DNA of 12,192 bases from CAZQGJ01 sp964592905 (GTDB lineage Bacteria > Patescibacteriota > UBA1384 > CAYGGE01), in the NCBI GenBank assembly GCA_964592905.1, contig CAZQGJ010000028.1:1-12192 (forward strand). The letters are read 5' to 3'. Under the pieces are notes generated by a model. The model was not told the DNA's origin. It did not search any database and saw only the letters and a program-made list of their open reading frames with translations. Below, in pieces: positions 1 through 7,049 of this stretch (position 1 is its first letter; the number at the start of each line of letters is the position of its first letter). The translations under genes and the position numbers were made by a program.

Positions 1-972
1 CATCGTCACCAAAATTGAGAGAACCGCCCCGATCGGTAGGGCATAGTTAAAGATGTAGCTTAGATAATCAGAGAGTCCGGTAACCGGTCCAAACTCGGTC
101 AGCGCCTTAACGGCGCCTTGGCCTTTGCCGACCGTACTACCGCGAGCAATCATTTTTAATGAGTCTGTAACCTTTGAGTCTAATTTTTTTGTTAAATCAG
201 CCTTTTTAACCGTGCCCGTGTAGGCCTCGACAATAAAAATATCAGTAGCGATAACATTGGGAAATACTGTCGGATCTAAGTTGAGGTGACCGCCACCATC
301 CTGCAGATTCCCGGCCGAAAAATTGATAGCCTTGTCCTGTTGCCCCTCTTTGTAGACTCGATAGAAAGTAGCATCTTGAACAGGATTAAAGCTTAAGGTG
401 CCCTCTGTGGTATCGTCAGACCGTTTGGTAACTCTCAGGATGACAGCGAACTCTGGCAGATCATCGATCTTATCTGCTGTGGCATTTTTTTTGGCCAAGG
501 TCGCCGCTTGGCTGTCTATTATTAAGCCATGAACGGCATCAATGGTAGCTAAATTTGGCTTTTGACCGAGAAGTGCCAGACTTGTGGTCAGTTTCGAGTC
601 CGACTTTGTCAATGGACAAACAGTTGCGCTACCCTTTTCAGGGTTGAGGGTCAGAGAGATATCGGTAGAAGTGTTAATTATTCCGGCAAGTTGCTCTGGA
701 GTTAGATTCAAATGATGAAAACCCTTGTCTGGCCCATAGCTAAACTTTAGAACTGATCCGGTCGCAGGCGTAGGTCGACCGGTTAAGCGCAGCCTGCTAA
801 AGGTAAGAATACACTTTCTAGTGGCCGAATCTTGTTTGATCGTGGCGCTGGCAAAACTAAGTTGATGATTTGCGCCAAGTTGCACAAAACCATTAGCTAG
901 AGCCGGTAACGGTAGAACAAGTAATAACCAGAGTAAGCTTTTCAAGCTGGAGCGCTGGATAAGGTATGACAT
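1..972 (-). CDS. Secreted protein with pilin-like hydrophobic C-terminus (partial, 3' end outside window)
   Basis: Frame stays open from an ATG at 972-970 to base 1: 324 residues with no stop, so the C-terminus lies beyond the left edge. Residues 1-26 form a signal peptide (hydrophobic run LLWLLLVLPLPALA, likely cleavage after A26). Residues 27-280 are an extracytoplasmic region with two cysteines (C54, C119) that could pair. Around 192-206 a pattern like FNPVQDATFYRVYKEG resembles a fibronectin-III or Ig strand pair (weak). From about 303 a hydrophobic helix begins (YIFNYALPIGAVLSILV), the sort of segment seen at the C-terminus of the TrbC/VirB2-like 'pilin' proteins common in Patescibacteria; a second helix would be expected past the edge. 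The start lies 2 nt after the stop of the upstream solute-binding gene (TAG-TA-ATG) with no clear Shine-Dalgarno, suggesting coupled translation. Parts are AT-richer than the neighbours. Function is inferred; a plain membrane-anchored surface protein is the alternative. Confidence 0.75.
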   Translation of the reverse strand, partial: MSYLIQRSSLKSLLWLLLVLPLPALANGFVQLGANHQLSFASATIKQDSATRKCILTFSRLRLTGRPTPATGSVLKFSYGPDKGFHHLNLTPEQLAGIINTSTDISLTLNPEKGSATVCPLTKSDSKLTTSLALLGQKPNLATIDAVHGLIIDSQAATLAKKNATADKIDDLPEFAVILRVTKRSDDTTEGTLSFNPVQDATFYRVYKEGQQDKAINFSAGNLQDGGGHLNLDPTVFPNVIATDIFIVEAYTGTVKKADLTKKLDSKVTDSLKMIARGSTVGKGQGAVKALTEFGPVTGLSDYLSYIFNYALPIGAVLSILVTM

Positions 973-974
973 TA

Positions 975-2357
975 CTAATCCAAGACCTGACTGACGCGAG
1001 CCGCCGCCTCATCGAGAGCCTGGCCGGGATCGACGCCCTGCTCAATGACCTGTTGACCGAGCTCAGTGATAATCTGCTCGACTGTGCCAGGGTTGACGCC
1101 CTTGTAGAAGCTTTGAGCGTAGCGAGCCAGCTGGCTGTTGCTGCTCAGATAGGGCGAGATCAAGCCGTTAGCTCGAGCGAGGTTGCCGGCATTCTGTTCG
1201 CTAGTGGCGAAGAGTAGAAAATCAAAGGCCAGATCGGCTTTGGCGACTCGGTTGGCCTGGCTCATCGCCTGAGGCGGCTTACTCGCCACTAAGATCGGAT
1301 AACGCACCAGATGGACTGGCTCGCTGACCTCGGCCGGTTTGTCCTCGACCGGAATCTTTTTCAGGCTAAACTGCGGCGCGGGCGCTACGGTCAAACGCAA
1401 CTTAGGCTCAACTTTTTTGAGCTGTGGCACGCTACTCAAAAAGTTAAAGGCTAGCGGCAGCCGCCCCTCAACCATCAACTGATTACTGTAGCTTAGTTCG
1501 CGATTGAAACTATAGTAGAGCGAATCAGGTTGGCCAAAGGTCTGGTAGAGCTTGAGCGCATCTAAACCCGGGTAATAGAGCTTGCCGTCGCTATCGTTTT
1601 GAGGCAGATGAAAGGTCGCCTGTTGTTGAGCTAAATCAGTCGGCTTGGCGCCCAACTGCAACATTAAGAGCTGTAAGATCGAGCTGGCCCGATCGACATT
1701 ACTAATACTGCCAAGGGCGAGACCAGGTCGCGTAATCTGACCGTCCTCTTGAATAGTTAGCTGGCTGGCTAGTTTGGCAAAGGCGGTCCATTCGGTGGGG
1801 ACTTTCTGAACCTTGGCTTTAGATAATAGATCGGAGTTAGCCACCACCACCAACGGATCTAAGCCCCAGGGCAGTCCATAAAGCCGATTATTTTTGATCA
1901 AGTCTTGAGCCACCACCGGTGAAAAGATCTTTTTAATCAAGGCGATCTGGCCTGAATTTTGATTTAAATAGGCTAATTTGTCGCGGTGTCTCGGTAGAGC
2001 ATCTTGGCGAATCTCCCAGATATCTGGCCCCTTACCGGCTGCCAAGGCCTCGACAACGGTTGCCTCGTAATCCAAATAAGCCGGCACTACTTGGTAGTCG
2101 ATGACTTTTTCTTTATTTTTAACTTTCCAGTCAGCGATTATCTTGTTAAAGGCCTGACCGTTATCTAGGTCGCCGGCCGGCCGCCAAATAATTAGCTTGT
2201 TCGGATCGCGATTTAGAGTATTAGTGGTCGTTCTCGCCGTCGGGGTGGTTGAGCCACCCGATCTTGAGCTTTTGACGCGGTTATAGAAAAAATAAACCAG
2301 ACCGCCGACCAAGGCGATGAGGATGAGGCCAATGACGATAGGGCGCAATCTATCCAT
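975..2357 (-). CDS. Membrane-anchored extracellular solute-binding protein (family 1-like)
   Basis: 460 residues, ATG start. Residues 7-25 form an uncleaved N-terminal helix (IVIGLILIALVGGLVYFFY) with basic residues on both sides and no lipobox, so the protein is probably anchored by this helix. A Ser/Thr-rich linker (about 30-50) leads to a two-lobe periplasmic-binding-type domain. Typical features are LIIW at the first strand (55-58), AAGKGPDIWE at about 106-115, the YGLPWGLDPLVVVANSDLL hinge-side segment, PTEWTAFAKLA, and a C-terminal helical tail. The family normally delivers sugars or oligopeptides to an ABC permease, but no permease or ATPase gene is in the window. It is paralogous to the gene just upstream, which ends 10 nt before this start. 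Only a weak AAAAGA ribosome site precedes the ATG. Ligand cannot be told from sequence. Confidence 0.85.
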   Translation of the reverse strand: MDRLRPIVIGLILIALVGGLVYFFYNRVKSSRSGGSTTPTARTTTNTLNRDPNKLIIWRPAGDLDNGQAFNKIIADWKVKNKEKVIDYQVVPAYLDYEATVVEALAAGKGPDIWEIRQDALPRHRDKLAYLNQNSGQIALIKKIFSPVVAQDLIKNNRLYGLPWGLDPLVVVANSDLLSKAKVQKVPTEWTAFAKLASQLTIQEDGQITRPGLALGSISNVDRASSILQLLMLQLGAKPTDLAQQQATFHLPQNDSDGKLYYPGLDALKLYQTFGQPDSLYYSFNRELSYSNQLMVEGRLPLAFNFLSSVPQLKKVEPKLRLTVAPAPQFSLKKIPVEDKPAEVSEPVHLVRYPILVASKPPQAMSQANRVAKADLAFDFLLFATSEQNAGNLARANGLISPYLSSNSQLARYAQSFYKGVNPGTVEQIITELGQQVIEQGVDPGQALDEAAARVSQVLD

Positions 2358-2367
2358 TATCTTTTCA

Positions 2368-3774
2368 TTATAGTTGCCGTAAGGCGGCGGTGGCTAGCGT
2401 GGTCAGCTGATCGAGTGTTTGGGTTAGGTTGCCGGTGGCTCGCCAGAGCTCGAGCGCCTGTTCGGTGACTTTAGAGAGCTCCGCCTCGCGGCCGGTATTG
2501 AGGCTAATAGTTATCCCCAGGTCGTTCAAGAACGGCTGGTTAATCGGCTGGCGGATAGTTGGATCAAGGACTAAGCTACTTTGCGATGGTAGTCGCTCGG
2601 TAGATCGGGCATAGCGCGCCGCATTGGCCCGCGTGGTTAGCCAAGTGGCCAACCTTAAGGCCGTCGCCTTGTTCTGACTCTGTCGAGTGATACCCATGGC
2701 CATGCCCTGCCCAAGATTAAGTGGTCGGGCGCTATCTCGGATCTGCGGCAGACTGGCCGTGGTGTAACGGAACTTAGGATTCTGTTGCTTGAGCTCCTCG
2801 ATACGATAAGAGTAGTCGACATAGATCGGTAGCTCTCCGCTTAGCCACTCTTGCCAAGCGCTTCGGTCGGCTGGCGGTTGATAGTTAAAGCTCAACCAAA
2901 AGCCTAAGGCCTCGAGACCGCTGTCGACTAGTTCGCCGTTGGCTTTAACCGTCGCCTGATTAAAGAGGGCGGTTCGTAGATCTTGGCTAAATAGCTCGGT
3001 GCCATTTTGGGCCATCAGCAGATAAAGCAAGTCGGTGGCCTGAGGCACTCCGGCGGTTCCGCCCAGATTAATAATCTTTTGGTCTGGATGTTTTTGGGCG
3101 AGGGATTGAATCTCGTCCCAATAGAGCGGTGGCTGGCTCTGGCCTAACTTGGTTAAGCGATCGAGATTGACGAACAGTCCCAAGTTGTCGGCGGCTAACG
3201 GCAGAGCATAGACCTCGGACTGCTTGGCTAAGGTCTGATTAAAGAACGGTAAAAAATACTCATCGAGGATCTGAGCGTTAGTCGGGGTCGGCGCCACCTT
3301 GCGAAAGAGACGCTTGGTTGGCACCAGACCATAGGCCTGCGCCAGGCTATTCTCTGGTATAGCGACCAGCTGTTGTCGATGTCGTTTAGCTAGGCGATCA
3401 GGCAGAATCAAGAGATCGGGTCCATTGTCGAGTTCGGCCAACTCGTTAAAGACCGCCGGCTCAAAGATGCTCGGCTCTTGCTCGATGTAGCTGACCTTAA
3501 TACCAGTTTCGATTGACCACTGATCAAATAACGGAGTTAAGCTGTCGCTTCGGTCGAAGATACCCCAGATGATCAGCGGCGAGGCGTTAGCCGTAGTGCC
3601 GTTATTAAGGGTTTTAGTGGTGGCAGAGGTGGCAGAGGTTGGAGCTGGATTGGCCGCTACTGGCGTGGACTGATTATCTGTCGCTTGATTATTATTCAAT
3701 AGCAAATAAGCCAAGCCACTGGCCGACAAAATAATAACCGCGATTAAGCCATAAAGTATGCGTTTGAGTTGGAT
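2368..3774 (-). CDS. Membrane-anchored extracellular solute-binding protein, paralogue; probable ATC start
   Basis: 468 residues if translation begins at ATC 3774-3772. This start is chosen because AAGGAGG at 3786-3780 sits 5 nt upstream and the resulting N-terminus is a clean anchor: QLKR, then the hydrophobic run ILYGLIAVIILSASGLAYLLL. The first conventional start in frame is TTG at 3729, inside that helix and without a ribosome site; an in-frame TAA bounds the frame upstream at about 3811. A Thr/Ala/Asn-rich linker follows, then a binding-protein fold with features shared with the next gene: LIIW, NGPDLLILPD, YALPLAADNLGLFVNLDRL, YWDEIQSLAQ, LLYLLMAQNG and ALGFW. No lipobox cysteine is present. 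It lies 41 nt after galU and 10 nt before the second binding-protein gene. The ligand is unknown, and no transporter subunits are nearby. Confidence 0.85.
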   Translation of the reverse strand: MQLKRILYGLIAVIILSASGLAYLLLNNNQATDNQSTPVAANPAPTSATSATTKTLNNGTTANASPLIIWGIFDRSDSLTPLFDQWSIETGIKVSYIEQEPSIFEPAVFNELAELDNGPDLLILPDRLAKRHRQQLVAIPENSLAQAYGLVPTKRLFRKVAPTPTNAQILDEYFLPFFNQTLAKQSEVYALPLAADNLGLFVNLDRLTKLGQSQPPLYWDEIQSLAQKHPDQKIINLGGTAGVPQATDLLYLLMAQNGTELFSQDLRTALFNQATVKANGELVDSGLEALGFWLSFNYQPPADRSAWQEWLSGELPIYVDYSYRIEELKQQNPKFRYTTASLPQIRDSARPLNLGQGMAMGITRQSQNKATALRLATWLTTRANAARYARSTERLPSQSSLVLDPTIRQPINQPFLNDLGITISLNTGREAELSKVTEQALELWRATGNLTQTLDQLTTLATAALRQL

Positions 3775-3779
3775 CCGCC

Positions 3780-3786
3780 CCTCCTT
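3780..3786 (-). promoter_or_regulatory. Strong Shine-Dalgarno deciding an ATC start
   Basis: AAGGAGG (3786 to 3780 on the minus strand, within AAAGGAGGGG) is the strongest ribosome site in the left operon. It ends 5 nt before ATC 3774, the usual distance to a start codon. No ATG, GTG or TTG lies within reach in any frame that would extend into the downstream gene. Confidence 0.7.
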
Positions 3787-3815
3787 TGGTGCCTGATCGA
3801 CCGAAACCGATTAGT

Positions 3816-4697
3816 TTATTCCAGGTTGAGTCCTTTGATGAACTCAGCAATCTCGGCTTTGGTTTCAGGGTTTTTCAGGGCAAAGTGAATATTGGCTTTA
3901 ACGAAACCAATCTTGTTACCGATATCCCAGTAGCTGCCTTCGATGACCTGACCGAAGACCGGTTCGATCTCGATCAGTTTGGCAACCGCATCGGCCAGCC
4001 AAATCTCGTTACTCTTGCCGGCTTTGGTCTCGGCTAAGAGCGCCATAATGGTCGGCGTAAACAGGTAGGCACCGATACTAAAGTAACGACTGGGCGCCTC
4101 GGCGGGAGCCGGCTTTTCGACGATGCCGCGAACCCGGAGCGGTCGGTCGGTCTCGTTGTCTATAGCCACGCAGGCGTAGCGTTTACAGTAATCGGGAAAA
4201 GTCGCCTCGTCCCGGCTTTCGACTAAGGCTAAGACTGATTGACCAGTCTGTTCATAGGCCTCGATCAACTGGGCGATATGCGGCGTTTTGCCCTCGAAGA
4301 TATCATCACCCCAGACGATGACGAACGGTTCATCGCCAACTAACTCGCGGGCCATCAAGATGGCGTGACCGTTGCCGAGCGGTTCGGGCTGATAGCAAAA
4401 AGAGACCTTGACCATGGTGTTAATCTCGCGAATTTGGGCCAGAAGCTCGTCTTTGCCGGCCTCGGATAGACGCTTTTCTAGATCAGGTTGTGGCTGAAAA
4501 TAGCCCTCGATCGCTTTTTTAGATGGATGATTAACAAAGATAATCTCCTCTATACCCGAGGCGACAGCCGACTCGACTAGATAGTGAATAACCGGTCGAT
4601 CGACAATCGGAACCATCTCTTTGGGGATACTTTTAGTCGCGGGTAGCATGCGGGTGCCGAAACCGGCGGTGGGGATAACTAATTTACGGATCTTCAC
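3816..4697 (-). CDS. galU: UTP-glucose-1-phosphate uridylyltransferase
   Basis: 293 residues. The enzyme makes UDP-glucose from glucose-1-phosphate and UTP in the cytoplasm, feeding surface-glycan synthesis. The N-terminal nucleotide-binding signature PTAGFGTRMLPATKSIPKEM (residues 9-28) is close to the GalU consensus. Further family motifs are QPEPLGNGHAILMA, the metal-binding region VWGDDIFEG, GIVEKP, SIGAYLFTP and YWDIGNKIGFVKANIHFAL. Length matches the family (about 290). Two GTG codons compete: 4703 would overlap the AGGAG at 4707-4703, whereas 4697 stands 5 nt after it and gives the typical MKIRKLVIP N-terminus, so 4697 is chosen. The gene lies 8 nt after hsp20 and is probably co-transcribed with it. 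Specificity for glucose rather than another hexose-1-phosphate is inferred from the motifs. Confidence 0.93.
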   Translation of the reverse strand: MKIRKLVIPTAGFGTRMLPATKSIPKEMVPIVDRPVIHYLVESAVASGIEEIIFVNHPSKKAIEGYFQPQPDLEKRLSEAGKDELLAQIREINTMVKVSFCYQPEPLGNGHAILMARELVGDEPFVIVWGDDIFEGKTPHIAQLIEAYEQTGQSVLALVESRDEATFPDYCKRYACVAIDNETDRPLRVRGIVEKPAPAEAPSRYFSIGAYLFTPTIMALLAETKAGKSNEIWLADAVAKLIEIEPVFGQVIEGSYWDIGNKIGFVKANIHFALKNPETKAEIAEFIKGLNLE

Positions 4698-4705
4698 TTG
4701 CACTC

Positions 4706-5080
4706 CTAACTAGCGGAATTGATTTTGAGGCTGCGGGCCCGACTACGTTCGAGTTTAGGGACTCGAATTAACAGCACTCCATCTTTGAGGCTGGCTTCGG
4801 CTCGGTTGGAGTCGACGGCTACCGGAAAGATGTAGTTACGCGCAAAGGTGCCCCAGTAGCACTCTTGGATAAAATACTCATCGCGACTGATGCCGAGCTC
4901 GTTACGCCGTTCGCCCTTGATCGTCACCATCTCATCGGTGACAGCGACTTCGAGATCGTCCTCGCTGACGCCGGCGATGGGCGCTTTAATGATAATTTCA
5001 TCGGGTGTCTGAAAAGCATCGATGGCTAATTGACCCTCGTACTCGTCGGTCACCCAGTCGGCAGTGTTGTCTTGACTCAT
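4706..5080 (-). CDS. hsp20: Small heat-shock protein, Hsp20/alpha-crystallin family
   Basis: 124 residues, ATG start with a GAGAGGGG ribosome site just upstream. It is an ATP-independent holdase chaperone. The alpha-crystallin domain spans about residues 15-115: strand EIIIKAPIAGVSEDDLEVAV, then MVTIKGER, the family-typical ECYWGTFARNYIFPVAVD, and the closing motif AEASLKDGVLLIRVPK (about 94-109). A short C-terminal tail contains LKI (118-120), matching the I/V-x-I/V motif used in oligomer contacts. The N-terminal arm is very short, as in many CPR members. It is the first gene of a minus-strand operon with galU and the binding proteins, transcribed from its own promoter at 5098-5126. No CIRCE-type inverted repeat is seen. 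Linkage of a chaperone to galU and surface-protein genes may mean that the operon responds to envelope stress (inference). Confidence 0.95.
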   Translation of the reverse strand: MSQDNTADWVTDEYEGQLAIDAFQTPDEIIIKAPIAGVSEDDLEVAVTDEMVTIKGERRNELGISRDEYFIQECYWGTFARNYIFPVAVDSNRAEASLKDGVLLIRVPKLERSRARSLKINSAS

Positions 5081-5097
5081 ATGCCCCTCTCAATCGT

Positions 5098-5126
5098 ATT
5101 TTAGCGACTGGTTTGACAGAGAACAA
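5098..5126 (-). promoter_or_regulatory. Sigma70-like promoter of the hsp20-galU operon
   Basis: On the minus strand a -35 TTGTTC (5126-5121, 3 of 6 to consensus) and a -10 TAAAAT (5103-5098, 5 of 6) are separated by exactly 17 bp. The expected transcript start near 5091 would give a leader of roughly 11 nt before the hsp20 ATG. Confidence 0.5.
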
Positions 5127-5141
5127 GCCCTAAGCTACGAT
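5113..5141 (+). promoter_or_regulatory. Sigma70-like promoter of the lysozyme-like/Ig-repeat gene
   Basis: A perfect -35 TTGACA (5113-5118) lies 17 bp before a -10 TACGAT (5136-5141, 4 of 6). The predicted transcript start near 5148 leaves a leader of about 16 nt containing the ribosome site TAGGAGG (5153-5159) and the GTG start at 5164. It overlaps the divergent hsp20 promoter. Confidence 0.65.
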
Positions 5142-5156
5142 AGGCACTGTAGTAGG
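5129..5156. promoter_or_regulatory. Possible operator: imperfect inverted repeat over the plus-strand -10 and ribosome site
   Basis: CCTA(AG)CTAC at 5129-5138 is mirrored by GTAGTAGG at 5149-5156, an 8-bp inverted repeat with a 2-nt bulge and a 10-nt centre. It spans the -10 hexamer and reaches into the Shine-Dalgarno of the plus-strand gene. A repressor site is possible; chance is also plausible for a repeat this short. Confidence 0.25.
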
Positions 5157-5163
5157 AGGGTGC

Positions 5164-7014
5164 GTGAGTACTCAAACTTGGCAAAATTGGTTTTGGCTAC
5201 CCCTGGTCTTATGGTTACTCTGGCCTCATTCATCGCAGGCGGCCTTTAATCAAAATAGCGTCCTCGACGACGCTGCTTTCGTCAATAAAGATGCCTACAC
5301 CGAGGCTCAGATCCAGAGCTTTTTAGTCGCCCAGGGTAGCTTTTTGGCCGGTTATCGGGTCGAGAATCGCTCGGCGGCCAACGTCATCTATCAAGCTGCT
5401 CAGGATAATAATCTTAATCCACAGGTCATTTTAGCCACCCTGCAAAAAGAGCAGTCGCTGATCGGTGTTTCTAGCTATAATACCGAGACCGACCCAGACG
5501 GAAAACTCCGTAAAGCGGCTGGTTATGGCTGTCCTGATTCTGGTAGCTGCGATAGCCGTTACGCTGGCTTTATCAAACAGGTTGATGGTGTGGCCTTTCA
5601 GCTGCGCTATAACTATGACTGTAGCCAGGCCGGTGGCGCCTGTCCGACCGCCAAACTTTTTAAGGCCTCGACCGGCTACCGAGTTGGCGACACGATGACC
5701 TTTGACGGGATTGCTGTTACTTTAAATAATCGGGCCACGGCCAGCCTCTATCGTTACACGCCGCATGTCTCGGGCAACCGATCGTTTTATAACTATTTCT
5801 TCGGCTATTTTATTAAATACGCCAGCCTCTTCTCGACTCAAAACGCCTATCCGACCTTGGCACCCGGCGATAGCTACCGGTTCGAGGCTAAGTATCTGAA
5901 CACCGGTAACTTAACCTGGACACCGCAGTTTATTAAGCTGACCACAGCCGGTCCTAGCGGCCGCGTCTCACCCTTGGCCCGCGAAAACCAAACTGGCGAT
6001 GGCCAGGATACTCAGTGGAGTACCGAGACGCAGGTAGCTCTCTTGGATCGGAGTATCGCGCCGGGTCAACTCGGTACCTTTGCCTTTTATTACACTGCTC
6101 CGCTCGGGCTCAAAGCTGGCACCTATCGCGAAGGTTTTAGCCTGACCTCGACCGATACCGATAACAAGATTATCGAGGATCAGTCGGGCCTGTTCTGGGA
6201 TGTAGCGGTTAAGAATCATGAGTACGCTTACGGCAGTCAAAACTTTGGCCGTCAACGCGTCGAGCCGGGACAGAGTGTGTTGCTCGAGCTGAAGCTTCGC
6301 AATAGCGGTCAAACCACCTGGAAACGCGATACGCGCTATCCGGTTCGTTTAGCCACCGATCGCAAACAGGACCGCACTCCAGAGTTTATCCGCGAGGATC
6401 GAGCGGCTAACAACCCTTCGGGCTGGATCAGCGAAAACCGTATTCAGATGGTCGAGTCAACGGTTGCGCCAGGATCCGAGGGTACATTTAGGTTTTACTA
6501 TACCGTTCCAGAGGATATGAAGCCTGGGGTGAGGCGTGAGTATTTCCGACCGGTTCACGATGGCATTGGGCCAATGAGCGCCGACTACGGTATTTATTTT
6601 GAGTTAGAGGTCGGCGCTCAACGGGCTAGTTGGGCCTCGCAATCGGCTAATCCAACCCTCAGTCGTGGGCAATCGGCCCAGTTTACTGTCAAGTTCCGTA
6701 ACGAAGGCACGACCGCTTGGCAGCGTGATGGTTCTCGACCAATGCGCTTAGCCACGCTTCGACCGAACGATCGTGCTTTGGCCTGGATCCGCGAAGATGT
6801 ACCGGGCGGCAATGCCTCGGGCTTTGTTAAAGACAACCGTATTCAGATGGTCGAATCGACGGTTGCACCCGGGGCCGAGGGTAGCTTTACCTTTTGGCTG
6901 ACCGTGCCTGGCGACAAGGCTGCCGGCACCTATCGAGAGTACTTTGGCCTTGTCCAAGATGGCTACGCCACCTTACCGGACCAAGGTGTCTATTGGGACA
7001 TTACCGTTCGTTAA
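5164..7014 (+). CDS. Secreted lysozyme-like protein with three Ig-like (NBR1-type) repeats
   Basis: 616 residues, GTG start set by AGGAGG 4 nt upstream. Residues 1-26 are a signal peptide (WLPLVLWLLW core, SQA cleavage site). Residues about 28-216 match a family common in Patescibacteria and some Actinobacteria: TEAQIQSFL, AANVIYQAA, NLNPQVILATLQKEQSLI, RYAGFIKQVDGVAFQLR and ATASLYRYTPHV. The NPQV..TLQKEQ segment resembles the catalytic-helix region of lytic-transglycosylase/lysozyme folds, making E96 the candidate catalytic acid. Four cysteines (C123, C129, C153, C160) could form two disulphides. Three tandem repeats of about 130 residues follow (about 220-350, 354-484, 486-616), each with a P.G....F...(N/R)(T/S/E)G...W strand pair and a TVAPG..G.F.F..TVP segment, like the Ig-like domain of NBR1. 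Repeats 2 and 3 are most alike. No anchor or sorting signal is seen, so the protein is likely secreted. Wall hydrolysis is inferred; a purely binding role is possible. Confidence 0.85.
   Translation: MSTQTWQNWFWLPLVLWLLWPHSSQAAFNQNSVLDDAAFVNKDAYTEAQIQSFLVAQGSFLAGYRVENRSAANVIYQAAQDNNLNPQVILATLQKEQSLIGVSSYNTETDPDGKLRKAAGYGCPDSGSCDSRYAGFIKQVDGVAFQLRYNYDCSQAGGACPTAKLFKASTGYRVGDTMTFDGIAVTLNNRATASLYRYTPHVSGNRSFYNYFFGYFIKYASLFSTQNAYPTLAPGDSYRFEAKYLNTGNLTWTPQFIKLTTAGPSGRVSPLARENQTGDGQDTQWSTETQVALLDRSIAPGQLGTFAFYYTAPLGLKAGTYREGFSLTSTDTDNKIIEDQSGLFWDVAVKNHEYAYGSQNFGRQRVEPGQSVLLELKLRNSGQTTWKRDTRYPVRLATDRKQDRTPEFIREDRAANNPSGWISENRIQMVESTVAPGSEGTFRFYYTVPEDMKPGVRREYFRPVHDGIGPMSADYGIYFELEVGAQRASWASQSANPTLSRGQSAQFTVKFRNEGTTAWQRDGSRPMRLATLRPNDRALAWIREDVPGGNASGFVKDNRIQMVESTVAPGAEGSFTFWLTVPGDKAAGTYREYFGLVQDGYATLPDQGVYWDITVR
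6436..6467 (+). repeat. Internal direct repeat, copy 1 (Ig-like repeat 2)
   Basis: A 32-bp stretch encoding NRIQMVESTVA. It recurs 399 bp (133 codons) downstream with two silent differences. It marks the duplicated Ig-like unit. Confidence 0.85.
6835..6866 (+). repeat. Internal direct repeat, copy 2 (Ig-like repeat 3)
   Basis: Second copy of the 32-bp stretch, 30 of 32 bases identical to 6436-6467 and the same in protein. The flanking sequence is far more diverged, which suggests local gene conversion or strong constraint. Confidence 0.85.
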
Positions 7015-7049
7015 GAATTATTTAATCTTTCTTTGATTATATTGGGGCT

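Noticed and set aside
485..492. Run of eight T's as a possible frameshift site
   Set aside because: The minus-strand frame continues intact on both sides with consistent protein character, so no shift is needed.
3727..3729. TTG as start of the first solute-binding gene
   Set aside because: It falls within the hydrophobic anchor, has no ribosome site, and would leave the strong AAGGAGG at 3786-3780 unexplained.
4701..4703. GTG at 4703 as galU start
   Set aside because: It overlaps the AGGAG ribosome site itself; the GTG at 4697 has proper spacing and the family-typical N-terminus.
5968..6312. Open frame of 114 codons antisense to the Ig-repeat gene
   Set aside because: It is a shadow of the strongly supported plus-strand gene, with no ribosome site or recognisable protein character. 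The same reasoning applies to the short frames at 966-1217, 3786-4037, 6618-6957, 9733-9986 and 10761-11406.
7015..7049. Separate promoter for comF (TATATT at 7038-7043)
   Set aside because: The -10 match is fair, but no -35 is present and the transcript would begin at the ATG. The AT-rich gap alone is not enough.
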